Assembly: GCA_016192145.1 (NCBI GenBank)
Contig: JACPUT010000018.1
Location: 124,001-188,000, forward strand
Direction: 5' to 3'
DNA length: 64,000 bases
DNA from: Acidobacteriota bacterium
GTDB taxonomy: Bacteria > Acidobacteriota > Holophagae > Holophagales > Holophagaceae
Under the pieces are notes generated by a model that saw only the letters and a list, made by a program, of their open reading frames with translations, had not been told where the DNA came from and made no database searches. Numbering within the stretch: the first letter of the stretch is position 1; every line of letters begins with the position of its first letter. Made by a program: the position numbers and the translations under genes. Positions 25,280 to 34,113 of the stretch are shown here, piece after piece.

Positions 25280-25887
25280 GCCTGTTGCAGGGGGCGTTCA
25301 GCCTCAAGCGGTACCTGGTACTGGGCCCCGTGCCCGAGGAGAAGGATCTGCTGGCCGGTCTGAGCGAGCAACGCTACCGCCCCTTCGAGGATGGGACCGA
25401 GGAGGAGCGCTTCGGCTGGGTGGACTGGCGCAATCCCCTCATCTCCCCGCCCGAGGCGGAGTGGGTGGGGCAGGATCGCTTCGCCCTCTTCGGGCTTCGA
25501 ATTGACACCCGCCGGGTTCCCCCCGTGCTGCTCAAGGCCCATGTGGACCTGCGCCTGTCGGGCCTCATGAAGGAGAAGGATCTCGCCTTCGTGGGGAAGG
25601 AGGCCCGCATCAGCCTGCAAGACGAGGTGAAGGTGGAACTCCTGCGCAAGGTGCTGCCCACGCCCAAGGTCACGGAAGTGGCCTGGGATCTGAAGGGCGG
25701 TCTCCTGTGGACCACGGCCACCTCCAGCAAGGTGCAGGGTGTGCTGGCCCAACTCTTCGTGAAGAGCTTCGGCCTGGAGCTTCAGCCCCTGGCGCCGCTG
25801 CTCCTGGCGGGCCGCCTCTCCCCGGAGATGGCACCGGAATCGTTGCTGGGCCTCGAGCCCCTGAGTCTCGCGTTGGATGGTGAGTGA
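25276..25887 (+). CDS. RdgC-like protein, N-terminal portion
   Basis: This 203-residue protein resembles the N-terminal half of RdgC, the ring-shaped DNA-binding protein that limits RecA action. Points of similarity are the GWVDW segment near residue 48, the VPPVLLKAHVDLRL stretch where RdgC has its LP-x-x-V-x-x-x-L helix, the KEARISLQDEVKVELL region matching the KKE-x-x-x-x-KDE helix, and the following GGLLWTTATSS strand. It is joined by TGATG to the next gene, which looks like the C-terminal half. The match is made by eye on pattern only. Confidence 0.5.
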   Translation: MSLLQGAFSLKRYLVLGPVPEEKDLLAGLSEQRYRPFEDGTEEERFGWVDWRNPLISPPEAEWVGQDRFALFGLRIDTRRVPPVLLKAHVDLRLSGLMKEKDLAFVGKEARISLQDEVKVELLRKVLPTPKVTEVAWDLKGGLLWTTATSSKVQGVLAQLFVKSFGLELQPLAPLLLAGRLSPEMAPESLLGLEPLSLALDGE

Positions 25888-26426
25888 TGCAGCCCATGGA
25901 ATTGATCGAACAGGGCCGCTTTCTGGGTGAGGAGTTCATCCTGTGGCTGTGGATGCGCGGCCTCACGGAAGGCGGCGCCAGCGGCCATGAGGGGGATGGC
26001 TCCGCCTGCTTCCTCGATGACGCCGTGCAGCTCTCCGGCGAGCAGGGCGACGTGAAGGAGATCTCGCTGCGCAAGGGCAACCCCAGCGAGAGCCGCGAGG
26101 CCTTCGAGGCCCTCAGCCGAGGCATGCGCCCGGCCAAGGCCAAGCTGCGCATGATGGCCGGCGATCTGGAGTGGGTGTTCAGCCTCAACGCCGCCACGCT
26201 CGACCTCGGCGCCGTGAAGATGCCGCCCACGGCCTCCAAGGATCCCGCAGGCCGCCTGCAGGATCGCCTCTTCCTGCTGGAAGAGGGCGCTGGCCACCTG
26301 GAGCGCCGCTTCAAGGCCTTCCTCCAGGAGCGGACCAAGGATGCCGATGGCCTCCAAGGCCGCATGCGGGAGTGGGTGCGCACCGGCCTCCAGGCCCCCG
26401 ACGCCACGGCCCCCTGGGAGGCTTGA
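25887..26426 (+). CDS. RdgC-like protein, C-terminal portion
   Basis: This 179-residue protein starts at the ATG overlapping the previous stop by one base (TGATG); a GTG at 25884 is also in frame. FLGEEFILWLWMRGL and the SRGMRPAKAKLRMMAG to VKMPP segment resemble the second half of RdgC-type proteins as seen in delta-proteobacteria-like genomes, where a WLW motif follows the first domain. The frame differs from that of the N-terminal gene, so the pair is either a natural two-subunit form or an old frameshift. It overlaps the amidase gene by TGATG. Confidence 0.5.
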   Translation: MQPMELIEQGRFLGEEFILWLWMRGLTEGGASGHEGDGSACFLDDAVQLSGEQGDVKEISLRKGNPSESREAFEALSRGMRPAKAKLRMMAGDLEWVFSLNAATLDLGAVKMPPTASKDPAGRLQDRLFLLEEGAGHLERRFKAFLQERTKDADGLQGRMREWVRTGLQAPDATAPWEA

Positions 26427-28081
26427 TGGGGGCGCTCCGCCCATGCTTGCTGCTCGTCCCCGCGCTGCTGATGGCCCAGGAACCGGCCATGCAGGAGCGG
26501 GAGGCTACCTTGCCGACGGGTGAAATGGCCAAGGTGCGGCTGCAGTTCCGAAAGGGCGTCTTCGTCGAAGGTCCCCTCCCCAGGGGTTTCGTGGCGAAGC
26601 CTGGACGCAAGGGCGCCCTCTCCTACGATGAACTCACTCCCGAGGGTCGGCGCTGGGTGCTTGCGGCCCTATTTCCCAGGGATCGCTGGATGGAATCCGA
26701 GGTGCGGCACCGGGTGCACTACCCCGAGCTGGAATCCGTGTGGCTCATGGCCACGCTCTTCACGGGGCATGGCCAGAACTATGGGCGGTTGATGCGGGAG
26801 AACCCCGATCAACCGGAGAAGCTGGTCGATGGGGATCTCTGGCGCATCCCCCGGAGCCTCCTGTGGGATGGCTTCGGCGGCGACACCAAGGGGGCTGACC
26901 GGAGCCAGCCCGAGGATGAGCTGGATGACGAATCGCGCGTGGCCGCCTATCGGGGCATGCTCTCCTTCGAACGGGACGCCAAGGGCCCCTATGCCGCCTA
27001 CCATCTGCGCAAGGCTGAAGCGCTCTACAGCTCCGTGGTGATCCGCTACACCGACCGCGTGGATCCCAAGGATGTAAACGATCTGGCCCTGGTGATCGCT
27101 GCGCGGAGCGGCATCGCGGACGTACGCTCCATCCAGCCGGGTACCCTGGTGAAGATCCCCCTGGAGGCCCTGGCAGATCCCTTCCAGCCCGAGGGCACCC
27201 AGGCGCTAGAGGAGGAACGCGAAGTGCGCGCCGAGGTGCGCCGGACCGTGCGGACCGAAGCGGGGCCCCGCCTCGGGGGCGTCCGCATCGTGCTCGATGC
27301 GGGCCACGGCGGCGTGGATAACGGCGCCATGGCCAACGATATCTGGGAGGCGGATTTCGTCTACGACATCATGACCCGCGTGCGCCGTTTGCTGGAGCAG
27401 GAGACGGAAGCCTCGGTGAGCAGCACCATCCGCTACCCCACCTTGGGCTTCAAATCGCGGGAGTTCATCCGTCGGCCCACGCGGGATGCCGAGATCCTCA
27501 CCACGCCTCCCTTTCCCAACGATGGAGACAGCCCCACGGCGCTATCCGTGCACCTCCGGTGGGTGCTCTCCAACGAGCTGTTCACCGAATTCGTGAAGCG
27601 GAAGGGGGACTTCAACAAGACGCTGTTCATCAGCTTCCACGCCGATAGCCTCCACCCCAGTGCCAAGGGGTCCATGGTCTACGTTCCCGGCGCCATCCAG
27701 GTGCCAAACCGGTTCACCCTGCCGGCGAAGCGGACGGCCCGGGTTCAGGAGCTGAAGCGGGGCGGGCAGGTGGCCTTCACGGCCCGGGAGAAACTCCAAG
27801 GCGAAGCCCGCAGCCGCCAGTTCGCGGAAGTGCTGATGCGGAACCTCCAGAAGGCCAAGATCGCCGTGCATCCCAACCGCCCCATCCGGAATGTGATCCA
27901 CCGGGGCGGGAGGAAGTTCGTGCCCGCGGTGATCTGCTACAACCGGGCCTCCGCGAAGGTCCTGCTGGAGGTGGCGAACCTCACCAACGAGCAGGATGCG
28001 GCCAATCTCAGGGATCCGGATTTCCGGGAGCGCTACGCGGCCGCCGTCGTGGCCTCCATCCGGGCCTACTACCGCAGATAG
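26426..28081 (+). CDS. N-acetylmuramoyl-L-alanine amidase (Amidase_3) with LysM-like segments
   Basis: A signal peptide (LLLVPALLMAQ) leads a 551-residue protein. Residues about 80-260 contain two LysM-like stretches (NYGRLMRENPDQPEKLVDGD and VIAARSGIADVRSIQPGT), which would bind peptidoglycan. The C-terminal Amidase_3 domain has the zinc ligands in IVLDAGHGGVDNG (about residue 290), EADFVYDI and LFISFHADS, and the catalytic Glu in LLEVANLTNEQDA. It should cleave the amide bond between MurNAc and the stem peptide in the periplasm, as in cell separation. It contains an insertion of about 60 residues (PTRDAEILTTPPFPNDGDSP) before the second His. Confidence 0.85.
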   Translation: MGALRPCLLLVPALLMAQEPAMQEREATLPTGEMAKVRLQFRKGVFVEGPLPRGFVAKPGRKGALSYDELTPEGRRWVLAALFPRDRWMESEVRHRVHYPELESVWLMATLFTGHGQNYGRLMRENPDQPEKLVDGDLWRIPRSLLWDGFGGDTKGADRSQPEDELDDESRVAAYRGMLSFERDAKGPYAAYHLRKAEALYSSVVIRYTDRVDPKDVNDLALVIAARSGIADVRSIQPGTLVKIPLEALADPFQPEGTQALEEEREVRAEVRRTVRTEAGPRLGGVRIVLDAGHGGVDNGAMANDIWEADFVYDIMTRVRRLLEQETEASVSSTIRYPTLGFKSREFIRRPTRDAEILTTPPFPNDGDSPTALSVHLRWVLSNELFTEFVKRKGDFNKTLFISFHADSLHPSAKGSMVYVPGAIQVPNRFTLPAKRTARVQELKRGGQVAFTAREKLQGEARSRQFAEVLMRNLQKAKIAVHPNRPIRNVIHRGGRKFVPAVICYNRASAKVLLEVANLTNEQDAANLRDPDFRERYAAAVVASIRAYYRR

Positions 28082-28104
28082 CCCGGAAGACCGATGCTTG
28101 GGGC

Positions 28105-28512
28105 ATGCGGTGGATCCTGATCCTGTTCCTGCTGTTCCTGCCGGGGTGCCGGCAGGCGGAGACCCTCCCCCCTCCCTCCACCGCGCGCCTGACCCTTTAC
28201 TTCCTGGATATGGAGGGCGTGCTGGGGTTGGAGCGCCTTCCCCGAGAAGGGGCATGGGCGTTCATGGATTCGGGCGCCTGGCGCCCTTTGGACATCCTTT
28301 GGAAGGATGGGGGAAGGCGGGGTATCGGGGTGGTGCCCCGGACGGCGCCGGCCTGGGTGCTGCTGAGGGATCCGGAGGGTGAGATCCACCGGATCGTGAT
28401 GTGGGAGGACCCCCCTCCTTTCCATGGAAGGGAGGATGGATTGGCCGATGAGGAGCGGGAGTGGCTCGCGGCCCTCGGTCTGCTCTGGGTGCTCCAGTGG
28501 ATCAGGCGGTGA
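28105..28512 (+). CDS. Small predicted lipoprotein
   Basis: A 135-residue protein with a clear lipoprotein signal (ILILFLLFLPGC, Cys at about 15). The rest has no recognised domain; it is Trp-rich and acidic near the C-terminus. It follows the amidase by 23 bases and may be in the same unit. Its last 11 bases overlap the convergent purK stop, so both coding ends share DNA. Confidence 0.65.
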   Translation: MRWILILFLLFLPGCRQAETLPPPSTARLTLYFLDMEGVLGLERLPREGAWAFMDSGAWRPLDILWKDGGRRGIGVVPRTAPAWVLLRDPEGEIHRIVMWEDPPPFHGREDGLADEEREWLAALGLLWVLQWIRR

Positions 28513-29641
28513 GGGCGCTTCGCGCTTCCCGAACCCGCTGAAGCGCGGCTTCGGGGGTATCGCCCATCACGGTGAGGTGCCCCATCTTCCGGCCCCTGCG
28601 GGGATCCACCTTGCCGTAGAGGTGGAGCTTCACATCCGGGAAGGCCAGGAGGCGTTCCCAGGCGGGCTCGCCGTTCTCCCAGAGGTCGCCCAGGAGCTGG
28701 GCCATGGCCGCGGGGCGGAGCAGGGCGGGATCGCCCAGGGGTAAACCGCAGACGGCCCGCACCTGCTGTTCGAACTGGCTGGTGACGCAGGCATCGAGGG
28801 TGGCGTGGCCGCTGTTGTGGGGCCGGGGCGCCACCTCGTTCACCAGCAGCTTTCCCCCGGGCAGGAGGAAGAACTCCACGCAGAGCACGCCGACCATCCC
28901 GAGGGCCACGGCGATGGCCTCGGCCATGCGGCGGGCCTCCCTGGCGATGTCGGTGGGGATCCGGGCGGGCAATACCGTGGTGTCGAGGATGTGGTTCACA
29001 TGGTCGTTCTCGGCCACTTCGAAGGCGATGGTCTCGCCAGTGGCGCTGCGGGCGGCCACGACGCTCACCTCCAGCTCGAAGGGGGCGAAGGCCTCCAGGA
29101 TGCCCTGCTGGCCCTGGAGGGCCCCGAAGGCCGCGTCCAAGTCGATGCCGGGGGTGAGCTTCTGCTGCCCCTTGCCGTCGTAGCCGAAGGAGGCGGTCTT
29201 GAGGATCGCCGGCAGGCCGAGGTCCGCCACCGCGGCCTTCAAGTCGACGGCGGTGTTTATCTCGCGGAAGGGGGTGACGGGGAAGCCGTTGTCGGAGAGG
29301 AAGCGCTTCTCCCGCATGCGGTGCTGCACGGTGTGGAGGACGGATGCCCCGGGGCGCATGGGGCAGATCTTCGCGACGGCCTCCAGGGTCTCCGCGGAGA
29401 TGTTCTCGAACTCCACGGTCATCACGTCCACGTTCCGGGCCATCATCTCCGCGGCGTAGACATCGTCGTAGCTGGCGCGGATTTCGAGATCCGCCACCTG
29501 GCCGGCGGGGCAGTCGTGGCCGGGATCCAGGGCGTGCACCCGGTAGCCCAGGCGCCGCGCTTCCAGGGCGAACATGCGCCCCAGCTGGCCTCCGCCCAGG
29601 AGGCCGAGGGTGGCACCGGGTCGGATGACGGCTGCGGACAT
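28502..29641 (-). CDS. purK: 5-(carboxyamino)imidazole ribonucleotide synthase PurK
   Basis: PurK uses ATP and bicarbonate to carboxylate AIR in purine synthesis. This 379-residue ATP-grasp protein shows LGLLGGGQLGRMFALEA at the N-terminus, the ATP-grasp core ILKTASFGYDGKGQQKL, VEFFLLPGGKLLVNEVAPRPHNSGH and the C-terminal LYGK segment. Length is standard. The ATG at 29641 follows GGGGGAAG. purE, its usual partner, is not in the window. It is divergent from mogA with 42 bases between. Confidence 0.93.
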   Translation of the reverse strand: MSAAVIRPGATLGLLGGGQLGRMFALEARRLGYRVHALDPGHDCPAGQVADLEIRASYDDVYAAEMMARNVDVMTVEFENISAETLEAVAKICPMRPGASVLHTVQHRMREKRFLSDNGFPVTPFREINTAVDLKAAVADLGLPAILKTASFGYDGKGQQKLTPGIDLDAAFGALQGQQGILEAFAPFELEVSVVAARSATGETIAFEVAENDHVNHILDTTVLPARIPTDIAREARRMAEAIAVALGMVGVLCVEFFLLPGGKLLVNEVAPRPHNSGHATLDACVTSQFEQQVRAVCGLPLGDPALLRPAAMAQLLGDLWENGEPAWERLLAFPDVKLHLYGKVDPRRGRKMGHLTVMGDTPEAALQRVREARSALTA

Positions 29642-29683
29642 GCTTCCCCCAAAACCTGCATTCTCCCATGGCATGCTGGTTAG

Positions 29684-30169
29684 GTGGAGCGCGTACACCT
29701 CATCACCCTCTCGGATCGGGCCTCGGCGGGAGTCTACGAGGACCTCAGCACCCCCGTGCTGAGGGAGTGGCTGCAGGCCCAAGGCGCCACCGCCGTGACC
29801 TCGGAGTTGATGCCCGACGACGCCTCCGCCTTGGAATCGGCCCTGCGGCGGGCCGTGGCCGGGGGCACCGAGCTGATCCTCACCTGCGGGGGCACGGGCT
29901 TCGGCCCCCGGGACCTCACGCCCGAGGCCACCCGCCGGGTGCTGGAGCGGGAGGCCCCCGGCATCGCCGAGTTCATCCGGGCCAAGGGAGGCCACCCCAT
30001 GGCCTTCGTGAGCCGGGCCGTTTGCGGTACCTCTGGCCTCAGCGTGATCCTCAACCTCTCGGGCCGCCCCGCCGGAGCGCTGGAACAGCTCCAGCTGGCC
30101 TGGCCCCTCCTGCGCCATGCCGTGTCCACCCTGCGCAAGCGGGTGGAACCCTCCTCCTCCTGCTCCTGA
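29684..30169 (+). CDS. mogA: Molybdopterin adenylyltransferase MogA/MoaB
   Basis: This 161-residue protein activates molybdopterin by adenylation before molybdenum insertion. Family motifs are LSDRASAGVYEDLS, LTCGGTGFGPRDLTPEAT and the SRAVCGTSGLSVILNLSGRP stretch. It resembles MogA more than MoaB in the SDRAS-GVY segment. Start is GTG at 29684. No other molybdenum cofactor gene is nearby. It overlaps the next small gene by TGATG. Confidence 0.88.
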   Translation: MERVHLITLSDRASAGVYEDLSTPVLREWLQAQGATAVTSELMPDDASALESALRRAVAGGTELILTCGGTGFGPRDLTPEATRRVLEREAPGIAEFIRAKGGHPMAFVSRAVCGTSGLSVILNLSGRPAGALEQLQLAWPLLRHAVSTLRKRVEPSSSCS

Positions 30170-30390
30170 TGGCCACCCTCTTCGTCCGCATCAACCGGGT
30201 TGGCTGGGTTCACCTCTGGGCCAGCCGGGAAGCCTTCGACGAAGGGGATCCTTCCCTCCACTTCTTCAACGGCCGCATCGATCCCCGATGGCAGGAAACC
30301 TGGCCGAAGCTCAGGGATGAAACGCGGGCCGCCTTGGGCCGAGGAGAACTGGTTTCCATCGAAGATCCGGGCTACCTCGACGAGGGGTGA
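30169..30390 (+). CDS. 73-residue protein of unknown function
   Basis: A short acidic protein starting MATLFVRINRVGWVHLWASR, coupled to mogA by TGATG. No domain is recognised and no signal peptide is seen. The last 19 bases overlap the convergent gene at 30372-30938. Coupling is the main support for its being real. Confidence 0.5.
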   Translation: MATLFVRINRVGWVHLWASREAFDEGDPSLHFFNGRIDPRWQETWPKLRDETRAALGRGELVSIEDPGYLDEG

Positions 30391-30938
30391 AGCGCCCAAT
30401 TCACGAGGAGGCGGCCCCCTCGGGCTTCCGGAATGAGTGAAACCTCGGGTTCCCCCGCGCCGAACTGGATGAGGCACTCCCGGATCCAACCGCAAAACAT
30501 CAGCAGGTAAAGCGCCGGGTCGGGATGGGGGAAGATGATCCGGATCCGGGCGTGACCTGGCAGAAGGGCTTCGAGAAGCAGAGTCCCTCCCCGGTACATC
30601 TCATCCCAGATATCCGGCAACCGCTCCAGGAAGCCTTCGGGTGTATGGGGCACCGGTGTGTCCAGGAAGCCCTCCCGGAACATCATCTGGGCTCCCGCGA
30701 TGCTGCGGGCCCCATAGGTATCCCACGCCCGGGCCCTTGCCAGCCCTTCCAGCGCCTCCCAGAGCTGGGAGTAGGGTAACCAGGCCTGGGGGTCCGGGAG
30801 TTCGCGCCAGGGGGAGGTCTCGGGGAGCCCGGTGAGGAAGGAATCCCATTGGGCCGGGGGGAACTGTCCCCGGGCGAAGTCCCGCCAGAGGAGGACCAAC
30901 TTCCCTCGCACCCAGAAATCCGTCTCGGGTTCAGCCAT
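30372..30938 (-). CDS. Conserved-looking cytosolic protein of unknown function
   Basis: A 188-residue protein without signal peptide or membrane segment. The composition is typical of a folded helical/beta protein (WRDFARGQFPPAQWDSFLTG at the start, a hydrophobic LYLLMFCGWIRECL helix near 145). The overall shape, with a central YGARSIAGA and a C-terminal strand region, loosely recalls myxobacterial paralogous families of about 180 residues, but I cannot assign one. Confidence 0.55.
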   Translation of the reverse strand: MAEPETDFWVRGKLVLLWRDFARGQFPPAQWDSFLTGLPETSPWRELPDPQAWLPYSQLWEALEGLARARAWDTYGARSIAGAQMMFREGFLDTPVPHTPEGFLERLPDIWDEMYRGGTLLLEALLPGHARIRIIFPHPDPALYLLMFCGWIRECLIQFGAGEPEVSLIPEARGGRLLVNWALHPSSR

Positions 30939-31048
30939 GTCCGTGACTTCGGTCGGTAATGCCCGACCTTTGAATCCAGAATGTTTTAGATCACCGCCTT
31001 TCTGGTCGAACAGAAGGCTAGCCCCGCCCGGGGTTAAACTGGCCCCCC

Positions 31049-31555
31049 ATGGATTACGCCGCCCCCTGTCTCCTCGTGGCCCATCCGGGTCTGATGGACC
31101 CCAACTTCCTCCATACGGTGGTGCTCATCGTGGAGCACGACGAGGAAGGTGCCTTGGGTGTCATCCTCAACCGGCCCTTGCCTTTGACCTTGGAGAAAGT
31201 GAGCGAGGAAGGGGATTTCCAATACAGTGGCTCCCCCTCGACGACAGCTTGGCGGGGCGGCCCGGTGGATCCCCAACGGGGGATCCTGCTCGTGCAGGGC
31301 GGGCTTCCCGAGGACGAGGACACGGTGCTGGATCTCAGCCACTTCGTAAGCCATCGGAAGGACCTGCTGGAGCACCTGCTCCTGGATCCCGATGCGCGAT
31401 ATCGCCTGTTCCTGGGGTATGCGGGCTGGGGCCCCGGGCAATTAGAAGGCGAGATGGCCCAAGGGGCCTGGACCCGCCGCCCGATCCACAGCGACTGGCT
31501 GATGCATCCGGATCCCAGCGGGCTCTGGCAGGTGGCCATGGCCATGGGCGATTAG
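31049..31555 (+). CDS. yqgE: YqgE/AlgH family protein (UPF0301)
   Basis: A 168-residue protein with the family start APCLLVAHPGLMDPNFLHTV, the EHDEEGALGVILNRPL strand, WRGGPVDPQRGILLV and LFLGYAGWGPGQLEGEM. The family is widespread but its biochemical role is unsettled; AlgH has been linked to regulation and redox or phosphatase functions. TAAACT lies eight bases before the ATG and no Shine-Dalgarno sequence is visible, so the mRNA may be leaderless. Confidence 0.9.
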   Translation: MDYAAPCLLVAHPGLMDPNFLHTVVLIVEHDEEGALGVILNRPLPLTLEKVSEEGDFQYSGSPSTTAWRGGPVDPQRGILLVQGGLPEDEDTVLDLSHFVSHRKDLLEHLLLDPDARYRLFLGYAGWGPGQLEGEMAQGAWTRRPIHSDWLMHPDPSGLWQVAMAMGD

Positions 31556-31685
31556 CGGGCGGCCCGGGGTTCCAGGCCGGTGATCGGCGAGGTGAAGTCG
31601 TTTGCAGTTTTCGGAGGTGCAGGCCTGATTCCCGCTCGTGGCAAAGCGGGTCTGGGCCGGCCTGAGGATGCGGCCGTAAGGAGGG

Positions 31686-31750
31686 GCTGAGGCCATTCCT
31701 CAGCTAGAATGGTTCCTGGGTCCAGCCTGCCGACCAAGGTGGCTGGACCC
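31686..31750 (+). terminator. Two tandem stem-loops between yqgE and the ferredoxin gene
   Basis: GCTGAGG (31686-31692) pairs with CCTCAGC (31698-31704). GGGTCCAGCC (31718-31727) pairs with GGCTGGACCC (31741-31750), followed by CTTTCCTT. They lie about 130 bases after yqgE and just before the ferredoxin start, so they may end yqgE transcription or act in the leader of the next gene. The rest of this 228-base gap shows nothing else. Confidence 0.45.
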
Positions 31751-31783
31751 CTTTCCTTCGTCCCAACCGATCAGCGAGTTCCG

Positions 31784-32074
31784 ATGTTCACCCTGCGATT
31801 CAAGACCAAGAAAATAGAATCCGAGACCCAGTGCGAGCGCGAGGTCGCCCTCCTGGCCGCGTCCACCACGGCCGGGGTGGAATTGAACCATCGATGCGGG
31901 GGCCACGCCCGATGCGGCACCTGTGTCGTGACGGTGCTTTCCGGGGCCGACCACCTTTCGGAGCCCCTGGCCTCCGAGAAGCGGATCCTCACCATCCTGA
32001 AGGCCGCCCCCGACCAGCGCCTGGCCTGTCAGGCCTGGGCGAAGGGTGACGTCAGCTGCGAAGCGAAGGGCTAA
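31784..32074 (+). CDS. 2Fe-2S ferredoxin
   Basis: A 96-residue plant-type ferredoxin. The cluster ligands are CGGHARCGTC (C-x5-C-x2-C, about residues 38-47) and a fourth Cys in RLACQAW. It should carry single electrons in the cytoplasm. The ATG at 31784 gives the usual length. No redox partner is adjacent, so its path is unknown. Confidence 0.85.
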   Translation: MFTLRFKTKKIESETQCEREVALLAASTTAGVELNHRCGGHARCGTCVVTVLSGADHLSEPLASEKRILTILKAAPDQRLACQAWAKGDVSCEAKG

Positions 32075-32080
32075 GCCCGC

Positions 32081-32797
32081 TCACTCGAGCCAGAATCCGA
32101 CGCCCTGCCAAACCTTGACCTTGGTTCCCTCTGCGGTGCGGGCGGGATCGAATACGAGCTTTTTGGCGGCTTCCACGCAGGCGATCTCGGCATCGCGGAG
32201 CTTCTCCCCGTCCCCGGGGAGGCCCTGCAGCAGGCGGGAGCCCACGACTTCGCCATTCTGATCCACGAGCACGTTCACCACCACCACGCCTCGGGGCTTG
32301 GTCCAGCCTTCCAGCCGCGGAGTGACGCGGTTGAGGTTGATGGCGCGGGCGGGGGTGATCTGGTCCCCTCCGGCCACCAACGCGCCCTCCTCGGGCGGCC
32401 CCAAGCGGGCCTGCAGGGTCTCCAGCTCCAATTTCAGGCGCTCGCGCTGGGAGTCGCATTCGGCTTTGGCGGCTTTCGCCGCCTTCAGATCCTTGAGGAG
32501 GGGCTCAAAACCGGCTTGGTTCTCGCGGAGGGTCGCTTTCAGGGAATCCAGCTCCGTCCTGGCTTCCTTGGCGTCCGACTTGGCCAGATCCCGCGCCTTC
32601 TGGGCCGAGGCCAGATCGGCTTGCAGGCCTTCCGCGACGGAAAGCCGGGCTTTGAGCTCGTCGCGCTCCGCGACGACCTTCTTCAACTCGGATTTGAGCT
32701 GGGCGGTGCTGGGCGGCTTGGGTTTCTTGCCCTGGGCCGCGGCGGGGGTGATCGCGAGGAGCAGGGCAAGCGGGGCCGGGATGAACAAGGCGCGCAT
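32081..32797 (-). CDS. Periplasmic coiled-coil protein with TonB-C-like domain
   Basis: A 238-residue protein with a signal peptide (LALLLAITPAAAQG), a long Lys/Glu/Ala coiled coil (about residues 30-130) and a C-terminal domain (GVVVVNVLVDQNGEVVGSRLL to VWQGVGFWLE) that looks like the TonB C-terminal fold. There is no transmembrane anchor after cleavage, so it is not a standard TonB; it may bind outer-membrane or envelope partners. It stops seven bases from the convergent ferredoxin stop. Confidence 0.65.
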   Translation of the reverse strand: MRALFIPAPLALLLAITPAAAQGKKPKPPSTAQLKSELKKVVAERDELKARLSVAEGLQADLASAQKARDLAKSDAKEARTELDSLKATLRENQAGFEPLLKDLKAAKAAKAECDSQRERLKLELETLQARLGPPEEGALVAGGDQITPARAINLNRVTPRLEGWTKPRGVVVVNVLVDQNGEVVGSRLLQGLPGDGEKLRDAEIACVEAAKKLVFDPARTAEGTKVKVWQGVGFWLE

Positions 32798-32864
32798 GGA
32801 GCCTCCAGATGGGGATGCCCTAGTCTACCCTTCGTCGTGGTCGCGCTGGTGGCTTGGGAGCTGC

Positions 32865-33998
32865 TTAGCGGAGGCCGTAGCCCTGGCCCGCGCTGGCTTC
32901 GGGGCCACCGGCCTTGGTGTCCTTGAGCACGCCGCGCTTCAGCAGCTTCGAGAAGATCCCGAGGCACTCCTCCTGGTCGAAGGGGGCGATGGTGAGGATG
33001 TCGCGCACCGTCCAGAGGCCGTTCACGCGCGTGGCGAGGAAGGCTTCGTTGGGGCCGAGGTTCACGTGCATGAGTTCTTCCAGGCTCATGGCCAGCTCGG
33101 GGATCATGTCGAGGTCGACCTTCTTCTCCTCGAGCATGTCCTTGACGACCATCATCATCTTGCTGGCGTCCTGGTGCAGGGGCTGATCCTGGAGGACGCG
33201 CTTCAGCTCTTCCTGCGCTTCCTGGAGCTTCTGCTTTTCCACCAGGGCCCGGGCCCGCTGCAACTGCAGGCTGGCGTTGTCGCCCAGGTTGCCGCCGGCC
33301 AGGACGAGGCGGATCATGCCCCGCTCCTTCAAATCGAAGATGAGCTTGTGCACCTTGAACTCCGGCGCACGCATTTCGATGACGAGCTGATCCAGGGTCT
33401 TGATGCCATCCACCCGCGCCAGAACGTCCGCATCCTCGGAGGCGAGGGGCAGCTGATCGGCGATGGCTTCGGGCACGGCGGCGGGCACGGCGTCGCCGCC
33501 CTTGATGAATTCCCGGATGCGCTTCCACTCATCCAGACGCCGCGCGCCTTCCAACACGATGCCCGTGACATCGAGGCTGATGAGCATGGACTTCTGGCCC
33601 AGGGAGGCGCCATCGTGGAATTCGAAGCCACCGGCCTGCCAGAGGAAGCAGTCGAAGATGCCCTCTTCCACCTTCAGCTGCACGATGCGGCGGATCTCCG
33701 CCTCCGTCACCAGCTGGCGGTTGATGAGGATGCGGCCCAGGAGCTGGTTCTCATCCTCCTGCGTGGCCAGGGCCTCACGGAGCTGCTCTTCGGTGATGCG
33801 GTTGAAGGCGAGCAGGTACTGGCCCAAATACTCGCGCGGATCCGATGACCAGATAGAGGTGACGCGGCCCTCATGGAAGCCCACGCGCTTGGTATGCAGG
33901 GGTCCGCGGAGCTCCAGGACGCCGGTCTTCTTGCCTACGGCGAGCCACTGGAAGATGTCTTCCAGCCCCATCGTGGCGAGATCGCCGTTCAACGCCAT
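32865..33998 (-). CDS. DUF4388/PATAN domain regulatory protein
   Basis: The N-terminal 110 residues (MALNGDLATMGLEDIFQWLA, TGVLELRG, GFHEGRVTSIWSSD) are a PATAN/DUF4388 domain, found in bacterial signalling proteins often tied to gliding or pilus motility. A GspE-N-like segment (LGRILINRQLVTEAEI) follows, repeated blocks occupy the middle, and a TPR-like helical pair lies near 240-290. There is no output enzyme domain, so it probably acts as an adaptor. 377 residues. No operon partner is obvious. Confidence 0.75.
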   Translation of the reverse strand: MALNGDLATMGLEDIFQWLAVGKKTGVLELRGPLHTKRVGFHEGRVTSIWSSDPREYLGQYLLAFNRITEEQLREALATQEDENQLLGRILINRQLVTEAEIRRIVQLKVEEGIFDCFLWQAGGFEFHDGASLGQKSMLISLDVTGIVLEGARRLDEWKRIREFIKGGDAVPAAVPEAIADQLPLASEDADVLARVDGIKTLDQLVIEMRAPEFKVHKLIFDLKERGMIRLVLAGGNLGDNASLQLQRARALVEKQKLQEAQEELKRVLQDQPLHQDASKMMMVVKDMLEEKKVDLDMIPELAMSLEELMHVNLGPNEAFLATRVNGLWTVRDILTIAPFDQEECLGIFSKLLKRGVLKDTKAGGPEASAGQGYGLR

Positions 33999-34113
33999 TG
34001 GAACTGCTCCGGTAGAACAACTAATTTATACCAACCTGATCACGGATCCTTACAAAAAAGGGGGATGAGCACACCCTCCCCTGAATGGTCCTCTCGGCAG
34101 GCTGAATGGAAAG

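Noticed and set aside
28502-30118. purK frame extended to 538 residues
   Set aside because: The extension runs antisense through mogA; the family N-terminus starts at 29641.
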